Below are positions 1-7,323 of a stretch of 12,189 nt of DNA, one piece after another. A program made the position numbers and the translations under genes. How positions within the stretch are numbered: position 1 is the first letter of the stretch; each line of letters opens with the position of its first letter. A model generated the notes under the pieces. It saw only the letters and a list, made by a program, of their open reading frames with translations. It made no database searches and had not been told where the DNA came from. The stretch is from JABDJZ01 sp047619685 (lineage in GTDB: Bacteria; Bacteroidota; Rhodothermia; Rhodothermales; UBA10348): NCBI GenBank assembly GCA_047619685.1, contig JBLHLC010000075.1, forward strand, positions 1 through 12,189. The letters are read 5' to 3'.

Positions 1-711
1 GACTCCGAGTATCATCGTCGAGAACAAGGCCCAGGGGAGGGCAGGACGCACCCATTGGGTGTATTTGCGCTTCCAGAGCGCCGCAACCGAAAACCCGAAG
101 GGCACGATCATCATGGCGAACCCTGTAAATAGGGTTGGCGGGTGGATGACCATCCAGTAGTTCTGCAGGAGGTCGTTCAGTCCTTGCCCATCCTCAGGCA
201 CGAGGCCGGCCGCCAGCATCGGGGCGTTTGGAAACTTCTCTGCGAGGAGTATGAACGGCGATACGCCCAGGTTGAAGAAGCCAAGATCCAGACCCGCTAC
301 CATCGAAATCAAAAAGACCTGGCAGACCGCGATAACGGCCATGACGGGCGCCTCCCATTCTCTGGCCCATCGCATGACGGACCAACCGACCAGCCCGTTA
401 AGCACGATCCAAAGCATGAACGACCCTTCCTGACCAGCCCAGTTAGCCGAAATCACGTACTTCAGGCCCAGATCCCTCGCCGTGTGTTCGTACACATAGG
501 CGTACTGAAATTGATGCGTCAGGCTCAGGTAGAAGAGGAATCCGTATGAGATCAACATCCCAACGGTCATCACGCTCCATGCCGCCCGGCCTACGCGGCG
601 CCAATCGTGGCTTCCCCGTTCCAGTTGTGCGGCCCGAAAGTAGGCCACGCCGGCCAACCCGGTGGCTACAAAACCAACCAGTACAAGAAGCTTTCCGACT
701 ACTCCAATCAT
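1..711 (-). CDS. ccmF: Cytochrome c maturation heme lyase subunit CcmF, N-terminal part (runs off window)
   Basis: An open frame of 237 codons runs from the ATG at 711-709 to base 1 with no stop, so the C-terminal part lies outside the window. CcmF is the membrane heme lyase of system I cytochrome c maturation; with CcmH it ligates heme to apocytochrome c on the outer face of the inner membrane. The protein is strongly hydrophobic: membrane segments are apparent near residues 5-25, 45-63, 97-112, 121-140 and 195-212. Family hallmarks are ANWAGQEGSFMLW (89-101) and LLQNYWMVIHPPTLFTGFA (181-199). The fragment stops just before the expected tryptophan-rich heme-handling segment. The frame stays open upstream to a TGA near 804-806 but offers no ATG, GTG or TTG there, so 711 is the only good start; the Shine-Dalgarno is weak. 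It lies 124 bases after rny. Identity is confident from the motifs; whether it is co-transcribed with rny is not known. Confidence 0.93.
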   Translation of the reverse strand, partial: MIGVVGKLLVLVGFVATGLAGVAYFRAAQLERGSHDWRRVGRAAWSVMTVGMLISYGFLFYLSLTHQFQYAYVYEHTARDLGLKYVISANWAGQEGSFMLWIVLNGLVGWSVMRWAREWEAPVMAVIAVCQVFLISMVAGLDLGFFNLGVSPFILLAEKFPNAPMLAAGLVPEDGQGLNDLLQNYWMVIHPPTLFTGFAMMIVPFGFSVAALWKRKYTQWVRPALPWALFSTMILGV

Positions 712-835
712 GACTGCCAGGCTGTTCAGGATCCAGAAAAACGACCCATCGAGGCGTGGGTCAACGACGAGGACCGGAAGGAAGAAGATAGCAGGACTGC
801 CGATTCACGATGTGAAACAGGAGCCAATAACCGGC
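712..835 (-). other. Intergenic region between rny and ccmF
   Basis: This 124-base stretch has no convincing gene. On the minus strand a 5-bp hairpin (GAGCC/GGCTC, 833-837 with 821-825) overlaps the rny stop codon, but it is followed only by a broken T stretch, so it is at best a weak terminator. The lower half is open in the ccmF frame and would encode hydrophobic residues, but it has no start codon. I see no clear promoter. Confidence 0.5.
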
Positions 836-2530
836 TCATTTCGCGTAGGAAACGGCCCGAACCTCCCGAATCACGGTGACCTTTACCTGACCGGGATATT
901 GCATTTCTGCCTGGATCTTTCGGGATATGTCCACGGCGAGTTGCTCGGCATCCCCATCAGAAATCCGATCCTGATTGACGAGGACCCTGATCTCACGGCC
1001 AGCCTGAATCGCAAAGACACGTTCGACGCCCGGAAAGGCCCTGGCCATCTCTTCCAGCTGTTCGAGTCGTTTGATGTATGACTCGAGAGCCTCCCGTCTG
1101 GCGCCTGGCCTGGCGCCGGATATGGCGTCGGCAGCCTGGACAATGGGGGAGAGCATCGAGGTCATCTCGATCTCATCATGGTGCGCCCCGACGGCGTTGC
1201 AGACCTCGGCATCCTCACCATTCCGACGGCAAAGATCCATTCCAACCAGCGCGTGAGGCCTCTCGATGTCGTCCTCCACGACCTTCCCGATGTCGTGCAG
1301 CAAGCCGCCTCGGCGGGCCTTTGCCGCGTCCAGGCCCAATTCCGCGGCAATCATGGAGGCAATCCGAGCCGTCTCCATGGAGTGTGCCAGGAGGTTTTGT
1401 CCGTAGCTGGAGCGGTACCGCATGCGCCCCACGTGACGAATGAGTACCGGGTCCAAGCCAAGCAGATTCAGCTCGATTACGGTTTGCTCGCCCATTTCCA
1501 CCAGTTGCTCCTCGATCTCGGACCGGGTCTTTTCGACCACTTCCTCGATGCGGGTCGGGTGGATTCGGCCGTCCTGAATCAGAGCCTCCAGGGCCAGGCG
1601 GGCAATCTCTCTTCGGACCGGATTGAAGCCGGACAGGATCACGGCCTCCGGGGTGTCATCCACAATGACCTCGATACCGGTTGCGGCTTCAAACGCCCGA
1701 ATATTGCGGCCCTCGCGCCCGATGATCCGACCCTTCATTTCGTCGGACCCCAGGTTTACGACTGAGACGGTGTTCTCAATGGCGTGGGAAGCAGCCGTCC
1801 TTTGAATGGCCGAAATTATGATCTTTCGGGCCTCCCGGTTGGCTCGGAGGCGGGCCTCCTCACGCACCTCTTTGACATGGATGGCGGCCTGATGCTCTGC
1901 TTCTCCGCGAAGTTGATCAATCAGCTGCGTGCGAGCCTCTTGTGCAGTCAACCCGGCGGCGGATTCCAGCCTCTGACGCCGCTCGGTCAGAAGCGAGTTA
2001 GCCTGCTCCTGCGCCGCACCCAGTTCGACTCTTGCGAGCGCGAGTTCTGTTTCCCGGGCCTGGAGAGCCACGTGTTGGTTGGTCAGATCAGCGGTTAGAG
2101 TAGACACGGCACTAACCAGATCCGCTGCGCGCGCACGTGAGACCTCGGCCTCCTGAGTGAGGGCGGACAGGGTGTCCGAGGCCTCATGCAGGAGGGTCTC
2201 CCGATCGTTCAGACGACGGGCTCTTTCGTTCAGCGACTCGTGTCGCTCTTCAAGCTGTTGACGCGTGCGCCGCCAGCTGCGCCGGGACGATTCAGTATTG
2301 TCTTCGAGCTCGGCCTCGCGCCGCTTTAACTCTGTTTCAGCCTTGACGATGCGTTGATCGTGCAGGGCCTCTATTTCTATCTTGGCGTTTGCCAGGAGCT
2401 GTTGGGCCTCCTGACGAGCATTCGCCAATCTATTTAGACCGACCAGTTTGAGTAAATACCGGTCGACAATGAATCCAACCCCGAACGCAGCGGCAAGGGC
2501 GAACACGATCTGGAAGGTCGTGTACTCCAT
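836..2530 (-). CDS. rny: Ribonuclease Y
   Basis: RNase Y is a membrane-anchored endoribonuclease that starts bulk mRNA decay in many bacteria lacking RNase E. With the start at 2530 the protein has 564 residues. An N-terminal membrane helix (about residues 5-22, starting MEYTTFQIVF) is followed by a long charged coiled coil (about 35-235), a KH RNA-binding domain with GRIIGREGRNIRAFE at 267-281, and an HD phosphohydrolase domain. Visible metal-site residues are H383, the H412-D413 pair, the AHHDE segment at 449-453 and a probable D468. The Bacillus protein is about 520 residues; the extra length is in the coiled coil. An in-frame ATG at 2656 would add 42 residues, but these overlap the intrinsic terminator at 2595-2653 and precede the membrane anchor, so I reject it. 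Only a weak AAGG sits very close to the chosen ATG. It lies downstream of zapA and the 6S-like RNA. Confidence 0.96.
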   Translation of the reverse strand: MEYTTFQIVFALAAAFGVGFIVDRYLLKLVGLNRLANARQEAQQLLANAKIEIEALHDQRIVKAETELKRREAELEDNTESSRRSWRRTRQQLEERHESLNERARRLNDRETLLHEASDTLSALTQEAEVSRARAADLVSAVSTLTADLTNQHVALQARETELALARVELGAAQEQANSLLTERRQRLESAAGLTAQEARTQLIDQLRGEAEHQAAIHVKEVREEARLRANREARKIIISAIQRTAASHAIENTVSVVNLGSDEMKGRIIGREGRNIRAFEAATGIEVIVDDTPEAVILSGFNPVRREIARLALEALIQDGRIHPTRIEEVVEKTRSEIEEQLVEMGEQTVIELNLLGLDPVLIRHVGRMRYRSSYGQNLLAHSMETARIASMIAAELGLDAAKARRGGLLHDIGKVVEDDIERPHALVGMDLCRRNGEDAEVCNAVGAHHDEIEMTSMLSPIVQAADAISGARPGARREALESYIKRLEQLEEMARAFPGVERVFAIQAGREIRVLVNQDRISDGDAEQLAVDISRKIQAEMQYPGQVKVTVIREVRAVSYAK

Positions 2531-2594
2531 CACCTTGTCCCGGACGGCCCCGGAATGTCTCCAGGGCCAACCGATATGTTCAAACCAACATACC

Positions 2595-2653
2595 AAAAAA
2601 AGCCCCGACAATCGCCACAGACAGACGGGTCCGTCGGGGCAAACTGTCGGGGC
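2595..2653 (-). terminator. Intrinsic terminator after the 6S-like RNA, with a duplicated 5' arm
   Basis: On the minus strand GCCCCGAC (2640-2633) can pair with GTCGGGGC (2609-2602), followed directly by seven Ts (2601-2595). A second copy of the 5' arm, GCCCCGACA at 2653-2645, can pair with the same 3' arm over 9 bp (2610-2602), so two terminator hairpins compete for one 3' arm. It lies between the 6S-like RNA and rny, so rny needs read-through or its own promoter in the roughly 65 bases before its ATG; I see no clear consensus promoter there. Confidence 0.88.
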
Positions 2654-2659
2654 CAATAA

Positions 2660-2854
2660 AGCGCACTACCCGCAACGATCGATATGAAGAACCTCCCTCA
2701 TATCAATGTGGGCAACCTCTCAAGCCCTTCCACCTTCCCCGGACCGCCGAAGCGGAGTCGATTGCTCGATTGGGGCCTGGTGTCCAGCCCTGAAGTGTGG
2801 CTCCCAAACGTAACGTATTAAGGTTCTTACTTACGCTCGAAACGGGACAGTGCT
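2660..2854 (-). ncRNA. ssrS: 6S RNA (candidate, RNA polymerase-binding regulatory RNA)
   Basis: 6S RNA is a hairpin of roughly 180-200 nt that mimics an open promoter and binds the housekeeping RNA polymerase holoenzyme. The minus-strand RNA here, about 195 nt, folds by inspection into one long bulged hairpin. Its closing helix is GCACT (2853-2849) with AGTGC (2667-2663) and CCCG (2846-2843) with CGGG (2672-2669). A second helix is AAGAACCT (2828-2821) with AGGTTCTT (2694-2687). TGGG (2806-2803) pairs with CCCA (2712-2709) below a poorly paired central bubble. The apical arm is CACC (2782-2779) with GGTG (2734-2731), CCCC (2775-2772) with GGGG (2740-2737), and CCGC-UUCG-GCGG (2755-2744). A competing local hairpin at 2790-2773 is possible, as is common for the 6S central bubble. 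The gene is just downstream of zapA; a zapA-ssrS neighbourhood is established in gammaproteobacteria. A consensus promoter places the transcription start at the base of the closing helix, and an intrinsic terminator follows. I compared no covariance model. Confidence 0.8.
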
Positions 2855-2859
2855 CTGAG

Positions 2860-2888
2860 AGAATAAAGCTCTCGGAGAGGGCAGTCAA
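2860..2888 (-). promoter_or_regulatory. Sigma70-type promoter for the 6S-like RNA
   Basis: Minus-strand TTGACT (2888-2883, five of six bases of the -35 consensus) and TATTCT (2865-2860, four of six of the -10 consensus) are separated by exactly 17 bases. Counting seven bases on puts the start near 2853, the first base of the closing helix of the 6S-like hairpin. The -35 box includes the zapA TGA stop, so the RNA can be made independently of the upstream operon. Confidence 0.7.
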
Positions 2889-3178
2889 CCCTTGGTCGTG
2901 AGGGATTCCGTCAACTGTCGTTCCAGTTCGCCGAGTTGTAAATCCAAACTCTCCCGCACCTCTTCCTGCGTGGCCCGCTCCAGAAACAACTCCTCCGCGA
3001 TGGCCAGGGAGGTCATGACAGCGGCTGTTGTGTCGGACTGGTCTGGGTGCGCCTTCCGGAAGACCGACATCTTGTGGTCAACGTAGTCCGCCAGCTGCTG
3101 CGTCTGGTCCCGATTGTCTTCGTGGACCTTGAGTGTGTAGTCGCGGCCCAGAATTTGGATACGGAGTGACTTGAACAT
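2885..3178 (-). CDS. zapA: Cell division protein ZapA
   Basis: ZapA is a small cytoplasmic protein that binds FtsZ and bundles its filaments at the division ring. The 97 residues have the family layout: an N-terminal globular segment (MFKSLRIQILGRDYTLKVHED) with the typical I-x-I-x-G-x-x-Y-x-L pattern, then DYVDHKM, then a long helix from about residue 50 carrying SLAIAEELFL and ending in a charged coiled-coil tail (about 68-95). The length is normal. The start is fixed by a TGATG junction: the stop of the upstream coiled-coil gene shares one base with the zapA ATG, indicating translational coupling. GAGGGG lies about 11 bases upstream of the start. The stop codon is embedded in the -35 box of the 6S-like RNA promoter. 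Confidence 0.93.
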   Translation of the reverse strand: MFKSLRIQILGRDYTLKVHEDNRDQTQQLADYVDHKMSVFRKAHPDQSDTTAAVMTSLAIAEELFLERATQEEVRESLDLQLGELERQLTESLTTKG

Positions 3179-3603
3179 CAGTCGCTGGCCCCTCTACCGC
3201 GGATTTCGTCTGCCAGATCATCCTGGAGGTATTGATCAATGGCCTCAATAAAACCCTCCACCTTGCTCCGAAGCACGGCTGGCGTCTCCGTGAGCAGAAT
3301 TGTGGAGCCTTCTATCTGGACTGCGACTCCCGATTTTAATTCTTCGACCTGGCGGTGGAGCTCGGCATTTTCGGTCCGTAGCCGGGCCAATTCCCGAGAG
3401 GTAAGCATCACCCGGTCCCGCAGCGTCTCCAGAGACTTGTAGCTCTTGAGTTGCACCGTTCTCCGGCCCCCGACATCCTCAGCAACGCTGGACCCGGGGG
3501 TACGTGGGAACATGTTCTGCTGCTGGTCGGGGTCGTCCTCTGGCTGTTGCGGCCCAACAGATTCCGGTCCGTCAGATGTCAGGTCGTCGAATTCGTCCGT
3601 CAT
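3178..3603 (-). CDS. Small acidic coiled-coil protein, translationally coupled to zapA
   Basis: I do not recognise a named family for this 141-residue protein. Residues 1-48 are acidic and low in complexity (rich in D, E, P, Q and G), probably disordered. Residues about 55-92 form a heptad-like amphipathic helix (LRDRVMLTSRELARL, then ENAELHRQVEELK), a likely coiled coil. After a short beta-like stretch (AVQIEGSTILLTETP, about 94-108) comes a second helix, LRSKVEGFIEAIDQYL (111-126). There is no signal peptide or membrane segment, so it should be cytoplasmic. It begins 38 bases after pheT and its stop overlaps the zapA start by one base. Gene coupling and the coiled coil make a division-site partner of ZapA, similar in role to ZapB, a reasonable inference, but I see no sequence proof. 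No Shine-Dalgarno precedes the ATG. Confidence 0.8.
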   Translation of the reverse strand: MTDEFDDLTSDGPESVGPQQPEDDPDQQQNMFPRTPGSSVAEDVGGRRTVQLKSYKSLETLRDRVMLTSRELARLRTENAELHRQVEELKSGVAVQIEGSTILLTETPAVLRSKVEGFIEAIDQYLQDDLADEIRGRGASD

Positions 3604-3641
3604 GGTCTTAAGGGGGATCGGTCGAATATAATACGCACGGG

Positions 3642-6119
3642 CTAGGAGCGCAGGATGGCGCCGTACTCCGAACCCAAAGCCCGCACAATATTGTCGATAG
3701 CTCGATCTACCTCTTTGTCTTTGAGGGTGCGGTTGGCTCCAAATTCAAGGCCGAACGCCACGCTCTTCTTTCCCTTCTCGATGCGGTCACCCTCGTAGAG
3801 GTCGAAGACGCGCTCCGATTTCAGGAGTTTACCGCCCGCGCTACGAATGGTTTGAAGCATGCCTCCAACGGGCAGGCTACCATCCACCAAAAGAGCCAGG
3901 TCCCGCTCGACGATCGGGAATTTGGACACGGGGTCGAATTGAGGTGCGCCATCCTCACGGCTCAGGCGCACGATCGCGGAAAAATCGAGTTCGGCAAAGA
4001 ACACGTCGGTGTCCAGGCCAAACTCGCCTCCAGCCCCGCGCGATGCACAACCAATCGTCCCGATGGACTCCTTTCCAATCTGGACCGACAAATGATATCG
4101 GGTCAGGTCCGATCCCGCCGGCGAGGCAGTCATGTCCACGCCATGAAGGCCCAACGTGCTCAGAATACTCTCCACAGCGCCCTTTAGGTCGTAAATATCC
4201 GTTTGGTGCGCCGAGCCGTCCCACGACCCCTTGCCGTCGGTGCCGGCCGCCAGCAGGAGGAGGTGTTCCTCTTCCCGGAAGCCTGGAATCACCGAGTCAC
4301 TGGTCTCCAGCCGATCAAAAACGTGGCCAAACTCGAATGTCTGGAGGCCCGGCTGGCCGTGGTTCAGATTGTGGGCGAGTACCTGAAGCGCGCCCGGTAG
4401 AAGACTGGGCCTAAGGGCCGCCATCTCTTGAGATATAGGGTTCAGTGTCTCGACGACCTCGCCCACGGGTCGGCCGCCCCTCACGTCGGGGGACGCGAAT
4501 CTCTTGGCCCGGTCAACCCGCATCATGCTGTTCGTGCAGATCTCCCGGAAGCCGAGTCCGGTTAGCAGATTTGCCAGTCGGATGCGGTTCGGGAGTGGCC
4601 GGGGAGGCTCAGGGCGCTCGTTGGGGACTCCGGCGTGCGTGGGGACTTCGATCTTGTCGAGCCCATGCAGGCGGGCTACCTCCTCGATCAGGTCGATTTC
4701 GCGCGCGACATCTGACCTGAAAGGAGGGACCACAACGTTCCAGCCGTCACCACTTTTCGTCACACCGAAGCCTATGGCACTAAGTAGCCGGGCCGTCTCG
4801 GATTCGGGAATCTCAATACCCAGGACCCGGGTGATGCGGCTTGCGCGCAGGTGCACGGTTGGGGCCTCCCATGGAACCGGGTGGCAGTCCACCATGCCGT
4901 CTACAATAGTCCCCCCGGCAAGGTCTCGCATGAGTTCGGCAGCGCGGGCTGCTGCCCATGCCTGTCCGGTGGGGTCGACCCCACGCTCAAACCTGTAGGA
5001 GGCGTCTGTCTGTAGTTGGAGCGCCTTGGCGGCCTTCCTGATATCGGATGGCGTAAACCAGGCACTTTCAATCAGCACGTTTACGGTGCTGTCCGAGACT
5101 TCGGAGTTCTCGCCGCCCATCACGCCAGCAACCGCCACATCGCGCTCGCCGTCCGTGATCATGACCGTGCCCACGGGCAGGTCTCGCTTCTTGCCATCCA
5201 GCGTAGTGAAGGTCTCCGGACCCGCCGTGCGTCGAACCGTAATCTTTGCGCCCGCCAGTTGGTCGAAATCAAAGGCGTGGAGAGGCTGGCCACATTCATA
5301 CATCACATAGTTAGTGATGTCCACGACATTGTTGACCGAGCGCAGACCAACCGCCTCAAGCCGTAAACGGAGCCATTTCGGAGACTCGCCGACCGTGATG
5401 CCGCGAACCAGGATACCAACGTAGCGGTGGCATCCCGTCGGGTCCAGAATCTCAACCGATACCTGATCGGCGGCCTTGCCACCAGACATGGGTACCGTTA
5501 CATCGGGCTTGGTCAACGGCACATCGGCCAGAGCCGCCACATCCCGTGCCACGCCGATGTGACAGACCGCGTCCGGACGATTCGGTGTGATGGAAATGTC
5601 AATGGAAAGGTCCGAGTTCTGGACACCCACGGTGGCCAGATAAGCCGTAAAGGGAGACCCGATCGGCGCGTCCGCTGCCAACACCATGATGCCATCGTGA
5701 TCTTCGCCCAATCCGAGTTCGTCCTCGGCACAGATCATGCCCATGGATTCTTCGCCCCGAATCTTGGACCTCTTGAGCGTGACCGGCACCCGGGTGGACG
5801 GGTCGTTTCGGTCGGGGAGGTCCAGCACCGTCCCGACGGTCGCAACCGGTACGCGCTGGTCTGCAGCCACGTTGGGCGCACCGCATACAATCTGGACGGG
5901 ATCTCCGGCGCCAATGTCCACCGTGCAAACCCTGAGCCTGTCGGCGTTGGGATGCTGTGTCACGTTCAGGACATGGCCCACAATCACGCCAGCCAGATCC
6001 GAACCGACCTTATCCACCGACTCCACTTCCAGGCCGCTCATGGTAAGGCGGTCCGCCAGTTCGTCCGCGCTCCACTCGGTGCGCACGTAGTCAGCAAGCC
6101 AATTGCAGCTGATTCTCAT
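3642..6119 (-). CDS. pheT: Phenylalanine--tRNA ligase beta subunit
   Basis: This is the beta subunit of the cytoplasmic alpha2-beta2 phenylalanyl-tRNA synthetase, which charges tRNA-Phe and edits mischarged Tyr-tRNA. At 825 residues it is the full bacterial length. Residues 1-40 (MRISCNWLADYV) are the typical N-terminus; the tRNA-binding OB-fold domain covers about 44-150 (GVIVGHV, HPNADRLRVC, IVCGAPNV). The B3/B4 editing domain follows, with the NVVDITNYVMYECGQPLHAF stretch. SYRFERGVDP marks the start of the next segment, then the B5 and core domains, and finally the anticodon-binding FDX-ACB domain from about residue 734 (FPIVERDLALLV) to the end. AGGA lies two bases before the ATG, too close for a good Shine-Dalgarno. 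It follows pheS by 60 bases in the usual order, so co-transcription is likely; no terminator lies between them. Confidence 0.98.
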   Translation of the reverse strand: MRISCNWLADYVRTEWSADELADRLTMSGLEVESVDKVGSDLAGVIVGHVLNVTQHPNADRLRVCTVDIGAGDPVQIVCGAPNVAADQRVPVATVGTVLDLPDRNDPSTRVPVTLKRSKIRGEESMGMICAEDELGLGEDHDGIMVLAADAPIGSPFTAYLATVGVQNSDLSIDISITPNRPDAVCHIGVARDVAALADVPLTKPDVTVPMSGGKAADQVSVEILDPTGCHRYVGILVRGITVGESPKWLRLRLEAVGLRSVNNVVDITNYVMYECGQPLHAFDFDQLAGAKITVRRTAGPETFTTLDGKKRDLPVGTVMITDGERDVAVAGVMGGENSEVSDSTVNVLIESAWFTPSDIRKAAKALQLQTDASYRFERGVDPTGQAWAAARAAELMRDLAGGTIVDGMVDCHPVPWEAPTVHLRASRITRVLGIEIPESETARLLSAIGFGVTKSGDGWNVVVPPFRSDVAREIDLIEEVARLHGLDKIEVPTHAGVPNERPEPPRPLPNRIRLANLLTGLGFREICTNSMMRVDRAKRFASPDVRGGRPVGEVVETLNPISQEMAALRPSLLPGALQVLAHNLNHGQPGLQTFEFGHVFDRLETSDSVIPGFREEEHLLLLAAGTDGKGSWDGSAHQTDIYDLKGAVESILSTLGLHGVDMTASPAGSDLTRYHLSVQIGKESIGTIGCASRGAGGEFGLDTDVFFAELDFSAIVRLSREDGAPQFDPVSKFPIVERDLALLVDGSLPVGGMLQTIRSAGGKLLKSERVFDLYEGDRIEKGKKSVAFGLEFGANRTLKDKEVDRAIDNIVRALGSEYGAILRS

Positions 6120-6179
6120 AATCCTAGGCCAGAATGCGAGCCTCTGGGCTCGATTGCGTCATCGACGGGGCAGATCCAA

Positions 6180-7205
6180 CTAGTTGAATTGCTCCAGGAA
6201 GCGGACGTCGTTTTCGTAGAGGACGCGGATGTCGTTGATGTTGTGGCGGAGCATGGCGATGCGTTCCACGCCCATGCCGAAGGCGTATCCGGTATACCGC
6301 TCGGGGTCAATGTCCACGGCCTTCAGGACCTCGGGATCCACCATCCCACTACCCAGGATTTCCATCCACCTTCCGCCATCCGGGTGGGAGTCGTCCGGCC
6401 ACCAGATATCCAACTCGGCACTTGGCTCGGTAAACGGGAAGAAGCTCGGGCGATACCGCGTGCGCACATCGGACCCGAACATCTTCTGGGCAAATGCCAG
6501 CAGAATCTGCTTCAAGTCCGCCATGGAAACGCCCTCGTCAACGTAGAGGCCTTCGACCTGATGGAACAGGCAGTAGGATTTGTACGAGATGGCCTCATTC
6601 CGATAGACCCGCCCTGGCGCGATGACGCGGACAGGAGGGGCCTGACCTTGGAGAACCCGAATCTGGACGGGAGATGTGTGTGTTCTCAAGAGCACACCTT
6701 CACCCTTCTCGTTGGGCGCGTCTATCCAGAACGTGTCCTGCATATCCCGGGCAGGGTGGTCTGGCGGGAAATTGAGCGCACCGAAGTTGTGCCAGTCATC
6801 TTCCACCTCGGGTCCTTCCGCGACTGCAAAACCAAAGGACTCGAAGACGCGCCGGATTTCCCGTTCCGTCTGCGTGATGGGGTGCAGGCTTCCCAGTTGA
6901 CGTCTACGGCCCGGGAGGGTCAGGTCAATACCGGTCGGGGCGGCCACTGCGGAGCGGCTCACGGCTTCCTGCGCCGTCTGAATCCGCTCCTCAACGGCCT
7001 TCTTGATTCCGTTGACCAACTGGCCGTACTCGCGGCGAGACGCTGGCTCTACTGCCGTAATCCCTTTCAGCAATTCCGTGATCTGGCCTTGTTTCTTGCT
7101 CAGATACCGGATCCTGAACGCATCGATGTCCTCAGCGGAGTCCATCGGAGCAGCGGCAACCGCCGCTGCCAACTCAGAGAAGGTTTTTTCCAGGGAGTCA
7201 GACAT
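6180..7205 (-). CDS. pheS: Phenylalanine--tRNA ligase alpha subunit
   Basis: This is the catalytic alpha subunit of phenylalanyl-tRNA synthetase, which forms phenylalanyl-adenylate and transfers Phe to tRNA-Phe. Its 341 residues match the family. The N-terminal coiled-coil arm (about 1-90) that contacts tRNA is present. The class II catalytic core follows, with GFAVAEGPEVE (125-135), LLRTHTSPVQIR (172-183), motif 2 as YRNEAISYKSYCLFHQVEGL (201-220), SFFPFTEPSAE (254-264) and motif 3 as GMGVERIAMLRH (310-321). No key residue is missing. The gene follows rplT after 118 bases that contain an intrinsic terminator, so pheST is probably expressed from its own promoter or by regulated read-through. 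I saw no run of Phe codons that would make the region a classical leader-peptide attenuator. The start has no clear Shine-Dalgarno. Confidence 0.98.
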   Translation of the reverse strand: MSDSLEKTFSELAAAVAAAPMDSAEDIDAFRIRYLSKKQGQITELLKGITAVEPASRREYGQLVNGIKKAVEERIQTAQEAVSRSAVAAPTGIDLTLPGRRRQLGSLHPITQTEREIRRVFESFGFAVAEGPEVEDDWHNFGALNFPPDHPARDMQDTFWIDAPNEKGEGVLLRTHTSPVQIRVLQGQAPPVRVIAPGRVYRNEAISYKSYCLFHQVEGLYVDEGVSMADLKQILLAFAQKMFGSDVRTRYRPSFFPFTEPSAELDIWWPDDSHPDGGRWMEILGSGMVDPEVLKAVDIDPERYTGYAFGMGVERIAMLRHNINDIRVLYENDVRFLEQFN

Positions 7206-7235
7206 CCGGAAAGGGGAGAGGGTGAGAAGTGCTAC

Positions 7236-7279
7236 AAAAAGAAAATCCCGCCGTGCCCAAAGACCGCGACGGGATTTTC
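7236..7279 (-). terminator. Intrinsic terminator after rplT
   Basis: On the minus strand GAAAATCCCG (7279-7270) pairs perfectly with CGGGATTTTC (7250-7241), 10 bp, followed by TTTTT (7240-7236). The A-rich 5' arm makes it potentially bidirectional. It closes the infC-rpmI-rplT unit and stands only 30 bases before pheS, so it could also limit read-through into pheST. A second small perfect inverted repeat, GGGATC/GATCCC with a 3-base loop, lies at 7294-7308. Confidence 0.92.
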
Positions 7280-7323
7280 AAATCGACCAGGACGGGATCA
7301 ATGATCCCTATGGCTTCCCACGG

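Noticed and set aside
821..837. Terminator at the end of rny
   Set aside because: The stem is only 5 bp, overlaps the stop codon and lacks a proper T tract.
2531..2656. Longer RNase Y start at 2656
   Set aside because: The 42 added residues overlap the intrinsic terminator and would precede the membrane anchor that normally begins RNase Y.
5427..7304. 625-codon open frame on the plus strand
   Set aside because: It is antisense to pheT and pheS, crosses their boundary and the terminator, and encodes no recognisable domain; it reflects the codon bias of the real genes.
7206..7323. Leader peptide with Phe codons before pheS
   Set aside because: No short frame with a start codon and a run of Phe codons is present; the T-rich stretch belongs to the terminator.
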